From the NCBI GenBank assembly GCA_002452405.1, contig DKFP01000002.1, positions 228,958-292,957 on the forward strand: a stretch of 64,000 nt of DNA, given 5' to 3'. Within the stretch, counting starts at the first letter, position 1. The number at the start of each line of letters is the position of its first letter. The notes under the pieces were generated by a model. The model saw only the letters and a list, made by a program, of their open reading frames with translations. It was not told the DNA's origin and did not search any database. The translations under genes were made by a program, and so were the position numbers. Source of the DNA: Deferribacteraceae bacterium UBA6793 (lineage in GTDB: Bacteria > Chrysiogenota > Deferribacteres > Deferribacterales > Geovibrionaceae). Positions 51,058 to 59,220 of this stretch are shown here, piece after piece.

Positions 51058-51768
51058 TTATTTATCCGGTACCTCTATCAAAAGCAGATCCGCATCCGTT
51101 TCCGCTCTGAATTTTATTGTGTCGTGCGCGGTGAACGTCGCCTCGTCACGTGTGTTAAGAAGCTCGCCGTCAACGAATATTTCGCCATCAACAGACATGA
51201 TAAACACGCCGTTACCCTTTCTGCGCAGATTATATTCAACCACCTGTCCTTTGCTGAACAAGCCTCGGCACACCCACGCATCCTGATGCATCACCAGTCC
51301 GCCGTCGGTCGCTTCGCCTGAAACCAATGTAACAAGCCTGCCTCGCTCACTCTCAAGGTCAAATCTGCGCTGGTCGTACTCCGGTCTGATATCTTTGTCA
51401 CGGGTACGTATCCATATCTGGAAAAGTTTCAGCGTCTCGCTGTCCGAAGGGTTATATTCCGAGTGCATAAGCCCCTTTCCGGCGCTCATTCTCTGCACTT
51501 CACCTGCCTTTATCAAGGTCTCATTGTTCATGGTGTCCCCGTGGGCAACAGTGCCTTCTGTCACGATGGTGATTATCTCCATGTTGTTGTGCGGATGCAG
51601 CGGAAAACCTGTTGACGGAGAGATGATGTCGTCGTTAACAACACGCAGTACGCCAAAACCCATCCGCGAAGGATCGAAATATTCGGCAAAGCTGTAGCTG
51701 AAAGCTGATTTCAACCAGCCATGATCCGCCACCCCTCTGTCCTTTGCTCTGTGTATCTTCATTGACAT
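51058..51768 (-). CDS. Pirin-family bicupin protein
   Basis: 236 residues of the YhhW/pirin type with two cupin halves. The N-terminal metal-site motifs are HPHNNMEIITIVTEGTVAHGDT and GLMHSEYN; the second cupin (about 150-236) is less conserved. Some homologues show quercetin 2,3-dioxygenase activity, others act as redox-linked co-regulators. The MarR gene lies 1 bp upstream, so the two form an operon and MarR likely controls both. Confidence 0.9.
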   Translation of the reverse strand: MSMKIHRAKDRGVADHGWLKSAFSYSFAEYFDPSRMGFGVLRVVNDDIISPSTGFPLHPHNNMEIITIVTEGTVAHGDTMNNETLIKAGEVQRMSAGKGLMHSEYNPSDSETLKLFQIWIRTRDKDIRPEYDQRRFDLESERGRLVTLVSGEATDGGLVMHQDAWVCRGLFSKGQVVEYNLRRKGNGVFIMSVDGEIFVDGELLNTRDEATFTAHDTIKFRAETDADLLLIEVPDK

Positions 51769-51769
51769 A

Positions 51770-52228
51770 TCAGCCTCCTTTCCTGTTCGCCTTCCTCAGT
51801 TTTCTCATAATAACGGAAAGCGTATCCTGTTCCTCGTCTGACAGACATCCGAAATAGCCTTCCATGTTCTTAGCATGTTCAGGGAATATCTCCGCAATTA
51901 TTCCGCTGCCCTTTTCCGTTATGGAGGCAACGGTTACGCGTCTGTCAGCCTCGGCATTCTTCGTTTCTATAAGTCCTTTTTCTTTAAGGTTCCTTACAAC
52001 AACCGTCATGTTTCCGGGGGTGCTTAAAACCAGCCTTGTCAGCTCGCCAACCGTCAGTACGCCCATATGATAAAGAGCTTCAAGAACACCGAACTGCTGG
52101 ATTGTCAGCCCCTTTGACTCAATAAACGCGTTCTCTTTGGCACGAACAGCGGAAAATGCTCTGGCAGTCTCAATCCATGTGCGCATCGCTCTGTCAGCTT
52201 TCGCTCCGTATGTGTGTTTCGCTCTCAT
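51770..52228 (-). CDS. MarR-family transcriptional regulator
   Basis: 152 residues with the winged helix-turn-helix of MarR proteins (LTIQQFGVLEALYHMGVLTVGELTRLVLSTPGNMTVVVRNLKEKGLIE, then the DRRVTVASITEKG wing). It is the first gene of a two-gene unit with the pirin gene. A perfect 24-bp palindrome lies 21 bp before its start, pointing to autoregulation. The effector is unknown; pirin context suggests oxidative or phenolic stress. Confidence 0.93.
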   Translation of the reverse strand: MRAKHTYGAKADRAMRTWIETARAFSAVRAKENAFIESKGLTIQQFGVLEALYHMGVLTVGELTRLVLSTPGNMTVVVRNLKEKGLIETKNAEADRRVTVASITEKGSGIIAEIFPEHAKNMEGYFGCLSDEEQDTLSVIMRKLRKANRKGG

Positions 52229-52249
52229 TTTTCTCTCCTATGAGAATGA

Positions 52250-52273
52250 ATATATTACTAATTAGTAATATAT
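52250..52273. promoter_or_regulatory. 24-bp perfect palindrome, probable MarR operator
   Basis: Centred sequence attactaattagtaat within a perfect 24-bp dyad. It lies directly upstream of the MarR-pirin unit and is typical in size and position of an autoregulatory MarR operator. Confidence 0.8.
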
Positions 52274-52309
52274 CAACGTTTTTTTACAGACATACGGAAA
52301 CGACTGATA

Positions 52310-52612
52310 TCAATACATTTTAAAGATTATACTGACGACAAGTACAAAGATGATTGCTATGGAATATAAGGTCATAGCTTTGTTCTTCTCGCTGAGATAG
52401 AACAGAAACGCAATGATGATTCCTGTGAAAGGAGTGGCGATGAGCAGAAAAACCGCAAACAGCGCGGTATAGTGGTCAAGAGGCACGTCGATCTTAAATA
52501 CATATTTTGTCAACAGCGACAGCACTATAACTGTGGATGCAAGGGTAATGCTGAGTCTGGTGGTAAACGAATATATCTTTGCTATTCTGCCTTTAAGCAC
52601 TTCGTCTATCAT
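52310..52612 (-). CDS. DUF1634 small membrane protein
   Basis: 100 residues with three transmembrane segments (TRLSITLASTVIVLSLL, ALFAVFLLIATPFTGIIIAFLFYL, LYSIAIIFVLVVSIIF). The TPFTGI motif between helices is typical of DUF1634 proteins, which are commonly encoded beside TauE/SafE permeases, as here. It overlaps the permease gene by 4 bp and is presumably an accessory subunit. Confidence 0.85.
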   Translation of the reverse strand: MIDEVLKGRIAKIYSFTTRLSITLASTVIVLSLLTKYVFKIDVPLDHYTALFAVFLLIATPFTGIIIAFLFYLSEKNKAMTLYSIAIIFVLVVSIIFKMY

Positions 52613-53427
52613 TTTATCCCCTTATAGAACATCTGCACGGCGATAACAGCCAAAACAACGGCAAACATGATGCGCAGTCTCTTGTCAGTGACCTTCTGAA
52701 ACTTTGACGCGCCCAGTCTTGAACCGAAGATAACCCCAAGCACCATAGTTATGGAGGTGACGGGGGAGGATTTGCCGTAAATGAGGTAAGGGATGCTTCC
52801 GGCTGCTGCCGTAAGTCCTATCATATAATTGCTCGTTGCGATGGATACTTTGATAGGTAATCGTGAAACAAGATTCATCACCGGAACCTTGATAACTCCG
52901 CCGCCGATACCCAGTGAACCGGATGCAAATCCGGCAAACGATGATACCAGCGCAACGACTGGCAGTTTTACAGGCGTATAGCTTACCTTTTCGCCCCGTT
53001 CCGTATCGTAATACGCATCGGAAAATCTGTTGGTATACGAGTTTTCATAAGTGATGGAATCGGATTTTTTAAAGCTCTCGCGGACATAGAGCAGTGCAAT
53101 CAGAAACAGTATCAGCCCGAAGCTGATCTCAAGCAGGTGCTCAGGAGTATGGTTGCCGACCATCCCGCCAACGAAAGCCGCCAGAACAGTAAGAGTCTCA
53201 AGAAAAATGCTGAAACGCAGGTTCACAAAGCCTTTCATTATGTTAACGGGGACAACTGACGTGCTTGTTGAAACGATGGTCATAAGTCCCGCTGCAACTG
53301 CATAATGCATAGGAACGTCAAAAAACAGTACCAGGACGGGCACTATTATCGAACCGCCGCCGATGCCCAGAAGCGCCCCGATTATGCCCGTAAAAAAGCC
53401 TACGATAAGCAGTAAAATGACTGTCAT
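52609..53427 (-). CDS. TauE/SafE-family sulfite/organic anion exporter
   Basis: 272 residues and about eight transmembrane helices in two repeats. The repeat signatures are GIIGALLGIGGGSIIVPVLVLFF near residue 13 and GFASGSLGIGGGVIKVPVMNL near residue 170. Family members export sulfite, sulfoacetate or related anions. It is the first gene of a two-gene unit with the DUF1634 protein. The substrate cannot be assigned. Confidence 0.92.
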   Translation of the reverse strand: MTVILLLIVGFFTGIIGALLGIGGGSIIVPVLVLFFDVPMHYAVAAGLMTIVSTSTSVVPVNIMKGFVNLRFSIFLETLTVLAAFVGGMVGNHTPEHLLEISFGLILFLIALLYVRESFKKSDSITYENSYTNRFSDAYYDTERGEKVSYTPVKLPVVALVSSFAGFASGSLGIGGGVIKVPVMNLVSRLPIKVSIATSNYMIGLTAAAGSIPYLIYGKSSPVTSITMVLGVIFGSRLGASKFQKVTDKRLRIMFAVVLAVIAVQMFYKGIK

Positions 53428-53465
53428 GATGGGGCATAGTAGCCCCGCAAAATATTCAAGTCAAT

Positions 53466-54296
53466 TCATTTAATTAATTCAACCAGACTACTTGCTATTT
53501 CATCAATAGTGTACATAGCAGTATTTAAAGCAACTTTATCGACCAACATTGGACTAAAATGTTTAACCTCATCTCTTGTTACTTTGTGCCATATAGGAAG
53601 AACAACCTTTTCACCGTCACTTTCTTTATTAAATAGAGCATCTAATTCCTTTTGAGGCCATTCTTTTTTAAAGAAAGATAATGATAACACAACTATTCCA
53701 TAGCGAGAGTTTGTAAGTCCATTTTCTATAGAGCGCCTTAAACTATCACCAATGGATAGAGAAAATGTATCATACCATACTCTTACTCCCTTGTTAACCA
53801 GAGCATCAGCCAAAGGTCTAACAAAGTTTTCTTTATCTTCAGATGCGTGCGAAATGAAAAAATCATAATCTAAAACTTCTTGAGATTTAACATCACTCAT
53901 CGCTACACGCATATTCGTCATATTGTTCGTTATTGTGCTTTGTATTCTACGATGCTCATCTTCAATTCTTTTATTTACTCTACTTCTTTCTATCTCTTCT
54001 TCCTTTATTAAATCAGTTCTTAATTTTATAACTTTTGTTTCCTTTTCATTCTTTTTCTTTAACAAGTCACTTGTACGCTTTTGACATGCATGTATATCAT
54101 TCATTGCACGTTCTATATCTCGCATTTTTTGTTGTAATGAAGTCATTGATGTTGATTTATTAATTGACGAGCGGATTTGGTTAATTTTTTTATTTAAATC
54201 TAATTCTTTTTTTGTTTCTTCACTTATTTTTTTAACTAAGTCTGCAACATCATTTTGTTCTCTTGATATTGAACTACTAATACTAGAAATAGACAT
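53466..54296 (-). CDS. TIR-domain protein with coiled-coil N-terminus
   Basis: 276 residues. The N-terminal half (1-140) is a long charged coiled coil; the C-terminal TIR domain (143-276) begins YDFFISHASEDKENFV, contains GVRVWYDTFSLSIGDSL, and has the candidate NADase Glu E217 in WPQKELDALF. Bacterial TIR enzymes cleave NAD+ or make signalling nucleotides in anti-phage defence. The gene is AT-rich relative to neighbours, suggesting horizontal transfer. ATG 54296 has GGAGGTGAT upstream. A WYL regulator lies just upstream on the same strand. Confidence 0.85.
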   Translation of the reverse strand: MSISSISSSISREQNDVADLVKKISEETKKELDLNKKINQIRSSINKSTSMTSLQQKMRDIERAMNDIHACQKRTSDLLKKKNEKETKVIKLRTDLIKEEEIERSRVNKRIEDEHRRIQSTITNNMTNMRVAMSDVKSQEVLDYDFFISHASEDKENFVRPLADALVNKGVRVWYDTFSLSIGDSLRRSIENGLTNSRYGIVVLSLSFFKKEWPQKELDALFNKESDGEKVVLPIWHKVTRDEVKHFSPMLVDKVALNTAMYTIDEIASSLVELIK

Positions 54297-54352
54297 ATCA
54301 CCTCCGCTCACTAACAGTACGCAATTTGTACATTATATCAACAATCAGATGC

Positions 54353-55285
54353 TTATTCTATTGTATTTTCACAGTACTGTATGTTTAAAGATTTTTTCAA
54401 AATATCAGCAAAATATGTGCGCATACCCTCCGGCGACTTTATACTGATATGCGGAAGCCATTCAAGGCAGAGTTTAACACATTCAAGCTCGGAACCAACT
54501 GTAAAACTGAACCGGATGCTAAGGTCGTTATATTCTTCAAGTATCTGCTGGTTAGGAAAAAAGCGCTTACGGCGCAGATAATCCGCCATAGGGTGAGTCA
54601 TGATACATTCAACGGCAGTTTTGCCCGATGCGTCGAAAAAGATGCTCTTTGCCTCGTCAATGGCATTGTCCAGTCCATCCGGCACATCATCGTAGAATCT
54701 ACCCGTTGGTTTTATATCCGATATCAGGTCGAGGCTGAACTTACGCAGTTCGCCGCCCTTGCCCCCGGCAAGATACCAGAATCCGTCACCGTAAATTATC
54801 CTGTACGGTCTGATGGTATAACTTTTGCCGTTTTTGCTGTACAGGAAGGAAATCTCCTGCCTGTTCATGATATACCCCTCAATTTCGGCGAATATGTCGG
54901 CTATTTTGTCGAACTCTATTGAATCCTGTTTAAGAAACCTTACCACGCGCTCTCGCTTTGACGCGGAAATAACCTTTTTCTTTATTTTGCGTAAAACAGG
55001 CGAAAAATCGTTGTTCAGAATGTTTTCAGCATAATCAAAAAGACCGGACAGAACAGCCAGCTCGTCCTGTTTCAGATAACTTTCGGACAGCCCGTACTTC
55101 TCCGTCATATACCAGCAGTGACGGGCATCGTCATAGCATACTCCGGGCAGATGACTCATTTCCAGCAGATAGCGCTGTGCCGTGCGCAGGCTTATACCCA
55201 TATCGTCAGCGACGATAGCCGACGTTACGGTTCTGTTCTCGTTCAGAAGTCTTATGAGGTTGAGCGCGACATAAAGTTTGTTCAT
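54353..55285 (-). CDS. WYL-domain transcriptional regulator
   Basis: 310 residues of the YafY/DeoR-like type. An N-terminal winged helix (MNKLYVALNLIRLLNENRTVTSAIVADDMGISLRTAQRYL) is followed by a WYL domain (about 135-205, with RPYRIIYGDGFWYLAG) and a C-terminal WCX-like region. WYL proteins such as BrxR and CapW repress phage-defence genes and bind palindromes near their own promoters. Two CGACA-N5-TGTCG dyads lie upstream. The TIR gene begins 56 bp downstream. Start ATG 55285; a GTG lies five codons earlier. Confidence 0.88.
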   Translation of the reverse strand: MNKLYVALNLIRLLNENRTVTSAIVADDMGISLRTAQRYLLEMSHLPGVCYDDARHCWYMTEKYGLSESYLKQDELAVLSGLFDYAENILNNDFSPVLRKIKKKVISASKRERVVRFLKQDSIEFDKIADIFAEIEGYIMNRQEISFLYSKNGKSYTIRPYRIIYGDGFWYLAGGKGGELRKFSLDLISDIKPTGRFYDDVPDGLDNAIDEAKSIFFDASGKTAVECIMTHPMADYLRRKRFFPNQQILEEYNDLSIRFSFTVGSELECVKLCLEWLPHISIKSPEGMRTYFADILKKSLNIQYCENTIE

Positions 55286-55301
55286 GGGTGAGTATAACAC
55301 G

Positions 55302-55318
55302 GCGACAATGATTGTCGC
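55302..55318. promoter_or_regulatory. Palindrome upstream of the WYL gene, probable operator 1
   Basis: Perfect 17-bp dyad GCGACAATGATTGTCGC, 16 bp before the WYL start. The core CGACA-N5-TGTCG recurs at 55392-55406. Confidence 0.72.
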
Positions 55319-55327
55319 TACTAAATT

Positions 55328-55363
55328 GAGACTGCCGCGTCACCCCGTTCCTTGCAGAGACAC
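55328..55363. repeat. Partial dispersed palindromic repeat
   Basis: gagactgccgcgtc followed by cgttccttgcagagac, one arm of the dispersed repeat family, between the two candidate WYL operators. Confidence 0.55.
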
Positions 55364-55391
55364 AGAAAATTTGAAAACGTCAGACGCTAAA

Positions 55392-55406
55392 CGACACAAA
55401 CTGTCG
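55392..55406. promoter_or_regulatory. Second CGACA-N5-TGTCG dyad, probable operator 2
   Basis: CGACACAAACTGTCG, sharing half-sites and spacing with the dyad at 55302-55318 but with a different centre. It lies 36 bp before the start of the 44-residue peptide gene on the plus strand. Confidence 0.62.
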
Positions 55407-55442
55407 CTTGAATGTTTTATATTACACCCATAGGAGGAAAAT

Positions 55443-55577
55443 ATGGACAGATATGCGATACACATAACTGTGGTGATATTTTTAGGGTTTCTGGTGCTCT
55501 TTGCCGTTAACGGCGGACAGAACGGCGTTCAGTCGCAGACAAAGGAACAGATTGCGCTTGAAACTCTGAGCAGATGA
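55443..55577 (+). CDS. 44-residue single-pass membrane peptide
   Basis: ATG at 55443, preceded by AGGAGG at an ideal distance; stop TGA at 55575-55577. The product starts MDRYAIHITVVIFLGFLVLF (one transmembrane helix) and ends in a polar tail with KEQIALETLSR. It is divergent from the WYL gene and convergent with def, ending 1 bp from the def stop. The strong ribosome site and the upstream operator-like dyad make it a credible small gene. The function is unknown. Confidence 0.62.
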   Translation: MDRYAIHITVVIFLGFLVLFAVNGGQNGVQSQTKEQIALETLSR

Positions 55578-55578
55578 C

Positions 55579-56082
55579 CTATTTGAATTTCTTTCTGCGG
55601 AAAAGATCGGTACGCTTTGAAATAACCCTGTCAAGAAACAGAGTACCTTCAAGATGGTCGGTTTCGTGCTGTAAAAGAACCGCTTCGAAATCCTCTGCCT
55701 CGATAACTTTCTGTTCAAGACTCTCGTCCTGATAGCGCAGAAGTATCTTCTTTGCCCGGTTGACGTTTCCGGTGTAGTCCGGCACGCTCATGCATCCCTC
55801 GCGGAACTGAATCATACCCTCCCACTGGATTATCTCCGGGTTGATAAGAACCAGCCTGCCGTGGTTCACCTCGCATTTGGCGTTTTTCGAGGCGTCCGCA
55901 ACCACAATGCGCACATTCTCGCCTATTTGTGTGGCGGCTATGCCTGTTGAGTGACCGGAGGACTCCATCGTATCGGTGAGGTCGGTTATGACCTGTTTTA
56001 TATAATCGTTAACTTCGACAACGTCTTCCGCGATCTCCTTCAAACGGGGATCAGGATATTTCAAAACTTCTCTGATTGCCAT
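55579..56082 (-). CDS. def: Peptide deformylase
   Basis: Removes the formyl group from nascent N-termini; an Fe/Zn enzyme of 167 residues. Motif I is GIAATQIG (the usual first Gly replaced by Ser), motif II EGCMS with metal ligand C97, motif III QHETDHLEG with H139, E140 and H143. It starts 3 bp after the end of the ACT-domain gene. Confidence 0.95.
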   Translation of the reverse strand: MAIREVLKYPDPRLKEIAEDVVEVNDYIKQVITDLTDTMESSGHSTGIAATQIGENVRIVVADASKNAKCEVNHGRLVLINPEIIQWEGMIQFREGCMSVPDYTGNVNRAKKILLRYQDESLEQKVIEAEDFEAVLLQHETDHLEGTLFLDRVISKRTDLFRRKKFK

Positions 56083-56085
56083 ATG

Positions 56086-56625
56086 TTAAAACTCGTATGT
56101 TTCTATCTGTCTGATATTTACGTCTGTACCCATTTCTCTGGATATTTTTTTCAGGTCGTCTTCCCAGCCTGTGCCCAGCATTTTGGGATCGATGATAACC
56201 TCAAGCACCATCAGATAGATGGGGCTTTTTTCCGAACCTGCCACCTTGGTTTGCAGGTCAACAATATTTATCTCTCTGTTCGCGAGATATTCGGCAACCC
56301 TGTTCACTATGCCCGGTTTGTCCGAACCGTAAACAGAGATTATGAAGTGCTCGCCGATGGGTTTAACGCCCGCCTCGCTCATAGCCTGTACATTGAAATC
56401 TATGTTCATAGTCTTTTCCAGACCGGAGAATATCTTTTTAACATCGTCCGCGGTTACACCCTCTTTGCTTACGATGAATATTGCAGAGAAAAAACCCTGT
56501 AGCAGCGTTGAGCTTGAATCCTCTATATTAAAGCTGTTTTCATAGAATATCTTCGACACTGCTGCGACGATACCCGGTCTGTCCGCCGCGATTAGCGTTA
56601 CTGCGAAAAGATTTTTCTGAGTCAT
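56086..56625 (-). CDS. Double ACT-domain protein (GcvR-like)
   Basis: 179 residues made of two ACT domains: AVTLIAADRPGIVAAVSKIFYENSFNIEDSSS (about 8-40) and ISVYGSDKPGIVNRVAEYLANREINIVDLQTK (about 95-130). ACT domains bind amino acids; this arrangement is that of GcvR-type regulators of the glycine cleavage system. No DNA-binding domain is present. It lies 3 bp upstream of def on the same strand and is divergent from clpC. Confidence 0.88.
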   Translation of the reverse strand: MTQKNLFAVTLIAADRPGIVAAVSKIFYENSFNIEDSSSTLLQGFFSAIFIVSKEGVTADDVKKIFSGLEKTMNIDFNVQAMSEAGVKPIGEHFIISVYGSDKPGIVNRVAEYLANREINIVDLQTKVAGSEKSPIYLMVLEVIIDPKMLGTGWEDDLKKISREMGTDVNIRQIETYEF

Positions 56626-56802
56626 AAAACACCCCGCTGCATTAAATACTTAAATTATTATTGTTATTACTCACCGATGTGTCAACTCAATTTTTATTGC
56701 GAGCATTTCAGTCGGGTTATATATTCATGATAATTGAGATTGTCCTTGATAAACCATACCCGCAGGCAATATAATAGATTTAACTTATTTAGGGATATTA
56801 AC

Positions 56803-59208
56803 ATGTTTGAATTATTCACCGACAGAGCCAGAAGAGTAATACTGTTTGCAAGGGAAGCATCCGAAAGGCTTATGCAGTCGTCTATCGACACGGAGCATAT
56901 CCTTATGGGTCTTCTGCGCGAACGTTCCGGAATCGCCGCTGAGATTTTCACAAAAAGAGGCATAGATGTAACCATGCTGATGAACGATGTGAAAAGTGTA
57001 AGCGAAAAAGGGCATAATCTCATGATAAAAGGCAGTCTGCCTTTCAGCCCTGCCGGAAAGAACGTTCTTGACTATGCTGTGGACGAGGCAAAGATCCTCA
57101 ACACAAAATACGTCAACACCGAACACATCCTGCTCGGACTTCTTAAAGAGAAAAAAGGCAAAGCGTCCATGCTGCTTTCAAAGCTGGGCTTTGAGCTTCT
57201 GCCCCTGCGCGACGAGATTGCGGGACTTATCCGCACCTACAGCAAAAAGCAGGGACAGGCGGCAACACCCACCATAGACGAGTTCGGAAGAGATATGACC
57301 GCGCAGGCGAGAGATGGCAAACTCGACCCTGTCATAGGGCGCGGAAAAGAGATTGAAAGACTCATACAGATTTTGGGCAGGCGTATAAAGAACAACGCCG
57401 TTATCATAGGCGAACCCGGCGTGGGTAAAACTGCTATTGTCGAGGGACTCGCACTTCGCATGGTATCTGACGACATACCGGATTTTCTGCGCAACAAAAG
57501 ACTCATATCGCTTGAGCTGGGGAACGTGGTTGCGGGTACGAAGTACCGCGGACAGTTCGAGGAGCGGATGAAAAACCTCATTAAAGAGATAGAGGTTGAC
57601 GGAAATATAATCATCTTCATAGACGAAATACATACCATGGTGGGCGCAGGCGCCGCGGAAGGTTCAATAGACGCGTCAAACATGCTCAAACCAGCCCTTG
57701 CAAGGGGCGTTTTCCAGTGTATCGGAGCAACAACCCTTAACGAGTTCCGCAAAAACTTCGAAAAAGACGGTGCTCTCAACAGAAGATTCCAGACCATTCC
57801 GGTTGAACAGCCCTCTGTGACGGCAACCGTGGAGATACTCTCAGGGATAAAACGCTACTATGAAGATTTTCATAAGGTATTGATAGGTCATGAAGTTCTG
57901 GAAGAAATAGCCAGACTCACAGACAGATATATAACAGACAAGTTTCAGCCGGACAAGAGCATCGACGTTCTGGACGAAGCCTGCTCAAGGCTGAAACTGG
58001 CCGTGCGTCAGGTGCCCGAAGCGCTCCTTAAACTCAAAGCCAAGCTGAACGAAGCGAGAACAACACGCGACGCGAAGCTGAAAGCATCGGATTACGACGA
58101 TATCCATAAGTTTTCCAAGGACGTGGAACGCCTTTCAAAAAAGGTCGCGGAAACGGAAAAGGATTGGGAAAAACAACTTGAGGACAACTGGCCGACCCTG
58201 CATATAGACCATATCAGCGAGGTTGTGGCGCACATGACAGGAATACCCGTGCAAAAACTCCAGCAGGACGACCTTGCGCGGATCTCCGTTATAGACAAAG
58301 AGATAAAGAAACATGTCATAGGACAGGATCAGGCGGTGGACGCTCTCGCAAAAGCTGTGAAACGCAGCTTCGCAGGACTTTCCAATCCGAACAGACCGCT
58401 GGGTTCATTCATCTTCATGGGTCCCACAGGCGTGGGCAAGACCGAAGTTGCAAAAAAACTTGCGGAACTGGTGTTCGGTTCCGAATCAGCACTTGTCCGT
58501 ATTGACATGAGCGAATATATGGAGCGGTTCAACGCCTCCAAACTTATCGGCGCTCCTCCCGGATACGTCGGATACGAAGAGGGAGGAAAACTCACAGAGC
58601 TTGTGCGCAGGAAACCTTACAGCGTGGTGCTTTTCGACGAAATTGAAAAAGCGCATCCTGAAGTGCTCAACGTACTCCTGCAAATCCTTGACGACGGACA
58701 CATCTCCGACAGTTTAGGACACAAGGTGAACTTTAAAAACACCATAGTGATAATGACGTCCAATCTGGGCACAAAACTGAGCCTTAACAAAAAGTCTCTC
58801 GGTTTTGAGACCACAGAAAGACTGAATACAATAGACTACGGCGCTTTCAGCTCAAACGCAAACCGCGAACTGAAAGACCGTTTCCCGCCGGAGTTCATAA
58901 ACAGGGTGGACAACGTTATCGTGTTCAAACCTCTGGGTAAACAGGAACTGTTCAAGATAATCGACCTTCAGGTCAACGAGCTGAACAGAAGACTTGCCGA
59001 CATCGGTAAATCAATAGAGATAGACGACGAAGTCAAGGAGCATATCCTTAACTCTGACTACGACTTTACATACGGCGCAAGACCCATCAGACGTATGCTT
59101 CAGTCACTCATAGAAGACCCGTTGAGCGAAATGCTGCTCAACAGTAAATTCGGCAGGCGGAAAAATCTGAAAGCAAAACTTTCGGAAACTGAGATAGTAT
59201 TTAAGTAA
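56803..59208 (+). CDS. clpC: ATP-dependent Clp protease ATP-binding subunit ClpC/ClpA type
   Basis: 801-residue AAA+ unfoldase that feeds substrates to ClpP. Two N-terminal Clp repeats (1-150), first AAA+ with GEPGVGKTA and IIFIDEIHTM, a short coiled-coil middle segment (about 410-470), second AAA+ with GPTGVGKTE and VVLFDEIEKAHP. The LGF tripeptide (KKSLGFET) is the ClpP-binding loop. ATG 56803 gives the conserved MFELFTDRARRVI start and has AGGGA upstream. The PanE-Nudix gene follows after 12 bp. Confidence 0.95.
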   Translation: MFELFTDRARRVILFAREASERLMQSSIDTEHILMGLLRERSGIAAEIFTKRGIDVTMLMNDVKSVSEKGHNLMIKGSLPFSPAGKNVLDYAVDEAKILNTKYVNTEHILLGLLKEKKGKASMLLSKLGFELLPLRDEIAGLIRTYSKKQGQAATPTIDEFGRDMTAQARDGKLDPVIGRGKEIERLIQILGRRIKNNAVIIGEPGVGKTAIVEGLALRMVSDDIPDFLRNKRLISLELGNVVAGTKYRGQFEERMKNLIKEIEVDGNIIIFIDEIHTMVGAGAAEGSIDASNMLKPALARGVFQCIGATTLNEFRKNFEKDGALNRRFQTIPVEQPSVTATVEILSGIKRYYEDFHKVLIGHEVLEEIARLTDRYITDKFQPDKSIDVLDEACSRLKLAVRQVPEALLKLKAKLNEARTTRDAKLKASDYDDIHKFSKDVERLSKKVAETEKDWEKQLEDNWPTLHIDHISEVVAHMTGIPVQKLQQDDLARISVIDKEIKKHVIGQDQAVDALAKAVKRSFAGLSNPNRPLGSFIFMGPTGVGKTEVAKKLAELVFGSESALVRIDMSEYMERFNASKLIGAPPGYVGYEEGGKLTELVRRKPYSVVLFDEIEKAHPEVLNVLLQILDDGHISDSLGHKVNFKNTIVIMTSNLGTKLSLNKKSLGFETTERLNTIDYGAFSSNANRELKDRFPPEFINRVDNVIVFKPLGKQELFKIIDLQVNELNRRLADIGKSIEIDDEVKEHILNSDYDFTYGARPIRRMLQSLIEDPLSEMLLNSKFGRRKNLKAKLSETEIVFK

Positions 59209-59220
59209 CGGAGATTTAAC

